Shown in pieces: positions 63,314 to 64,000 of a DNA stretch of 64,000 bases (the stretch's first letter is position 1; each line of letters opens with the position of its first letter). The DNA lies in assembly GCA_963784195.1 (NCBI GenBank), contig CAWARA010000009.1:248001-312000 (forward strand), given 5' to 3'. The notes below the pieces were generated by a model, which had not been told where the DNA came from, ran no database searches, and saw only the letters and a list, made by a program, of their open reading frames with translations. Origin of the DNA: CAVQAH01 sp963784195 (lineage in GTDB: Bacteria > Acidobacteriota > Vicinamibacteria > Vicinamibacterales > 2-12-FULL-66-21). The translations under genes were made by a program, and so were the position numbers.

Positions 63314-64000
63314 ATGGCTCCCGTGCCCCGGAAGACCGCTCGCCGCATCGTCGTCGTCATCGTGCCGCCGGTCGACGAGCTCGACCTGGTCGGGCCGCTT
63401 CAGGTGTTCAACTCGGTCAATCGCCTGGCGGGCCGGACAATCTACGCGATCGACGTCGTCACCAATTCGAATCGTCTGACGGTCGAGGGTGAAGGTGGCG
63501 TATTGACGTTCATCGCGCGCCATCATTTCAACAAGGTCAAAGGCGCGTGCGACTCCGTGCTGCTGGTCTGCGGTCTGGGGTCACGATCGGTTCGTGACTC
63601 CGGGCTGTCGGCGTGGCTGGTGAAAACGGCTGGCGACGTGCGCCGGCTCGGCGCGGTGTGCGTCGGCTCGTTTCTGCTCGCAGAGGCCGGTCTGCTGAAC
63701 GGGCGGCGAGCGACCACCCATTGGAAGTTCGGCCGCGAGCTGGCGGGACGCTATCCCGCCGTACGCGTCGAACACGATCCGCTCTGGGTGAAAGACGGGA
63801 ACATCTACACGTCGGCAGGTATTTCTGCGGGCATCGATCTCGCGCTCGCCTGGGTGGAAGAGGATTGCGGCGCCGGCCTCGCACACGAAGCGGCGCGCGA
63901 GCTGGTCCTGTTTCTGCGACGCCCCGGTGGACAGCCCCAACTGAGTGTCTCGCTCGCTTCGCAGGCGTCCGAGATGATGTCGATCCGTGAGCTGCAGATC
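63314..64000 (+). CDS. GlxA-type regulator with DJ-1/PfpI domain (partial, runs off the end)
   Basis: An open frame from ATG 63314 reaches the window edge with no stop. It encodes MAPVPRKTARRIVVVIVPPV, then DELDLVGPLQVFNSVNRLAG, the N-terminal DJ-1/PfpI-like domain of GlxA regulators. RRLGAVCVGSFLLAEAGLLN and the family motif ATTHWKFGRELAGRYP, then KDGNIYTSAGISAGIDLALA, are all present. The cysteine in AVCVGSF is at the position of the DJ-1 nucleophile. The expected C-terminal AraC-type DNA-binding domain would begin after position 64000. Members respond to small metabolites such as betaine or arginine, but not all ligands are known. Confidence 0.85.
   Translation, partial: MAPVPRKTARRIVVVIVPPVDELDLVGPLQVFNSVNRLAGRTIYAIDVVTNSNRLTVEGEGGVLTFIARHHFNKVKGACDSVLLVCGLGSRSVRDSGLSAWLVKTAGDVRRLGAVCVGSFLLAEAGLLNGRRATTHWKFGRELAGRYPAVRVEHDPLWVKDGNIYTSAGISAGIDLALAWVEEDCGAGLAHEAARELVLFLRRPGGQPQLSVSLASQASEMMSIRELQI

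Noticed and set aside
1..64000. tRNA, rRNA or known riboswitch genes
   Set aside because: I looked for tRNA T-arm patterns and rRNA landmarks and found none that fold convincingly. A covariance search would settle it.

Overview
The window looks like a chromosomal segment of a high-GC Acidobacteriota bacterium, most likely class Vicinamibacteria. The grounds are three ADOP-type duplicated permeases, an Oar-like TonB-dependent receptor with a carboxypeptidase regulatory domain, a PadR regulator with its small membrane partner, HAF-repeat and DUF4136 proteins, and long repeat-rich intergenic spaces. The taxonomic call is inference from gene content only; no rRNA, tRNA, CRISPR array or transposase was seen.

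Layout. 0-8 kb: end of a CheB-like methylesterase overlapping a receiver-histidine kinase, two ADOP permeases, an alpha/beta hydrolase and a YciI-like protein. 8-15 kb: a shattered methyltransferase, an exported M20 peptidase, an F420-reductase-like protein and a PAS-GAF hybrid kinase that reads directly into an isochorismatase-like domain. 14.5-21.6 kb: methyltransferase, Cys-type sulfatase, exported aminopeptidase P, radical SAM/SPASM-like enzyme and a bacterial eRF1-like protein. 21.6-24.3 kb: DUF937-OmpA protein and several gene fossils (AraC tail, cysteine synthase head, DUF1109-like tail). 24-28.6 kb: FAD-Rieske oxidoreductase, an envelope set (DUF3618, holin-like, YihY), and a PadR operon with a clear operator. 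28.6-37.2 kb: large TonB-dependent receptor, a broken MocR regulator divergent from a glyoxalase/ATP-grasp/zinc-ribbon operon, DUF2252 and an AI-2E-type exporter. 37.2-49.7 kb: repeat-rich spacer, DUF4136, a sodium-solute symporter operon with a 38-residue membrane protein, cupin-chromate transporter, AraC, NTF2-like, HAF, EamA, esterase and molybdopterin oxidoreductase. 49.7-59.4 kb: a large repeat array followed by two near-identical 4.24-kb tandem copies of a cell-surface-signalling operon (STN-type TonB receptor, ECF-like sigma factor, FecR-like anti-sigma). 59.4-64 kb: broken metallo-hydrolase, broken third ADOP permease, a palindromic element and the start of a GlxA-type regulator that runs off the end.

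How the parts work together. The strongest functional unit is the duplicated receptor/sigma/FecR cassette. Receptor occupancy should be passed through the periplasmic STN and FecR domains to the sigma factor. The two sigma copies differ by 12 synonymous and no amino-acid changes, so both appear to have been kept by selection.

Two features cut across the window. First, a family of palindromic elements (37.7, 45.8 and 63.0 kb) can fold as cloverleaf or four-way-junction structures flanked by purine-rich inverted arms. Second, at least sixteen genes carry single-base frame shifts while their codons stay conserved on both sides. This pattern is better explained by uncorrected sequencing indels than by mass pseudogene formation, so apparent pseudogenes and fusions should be read with that in mind.
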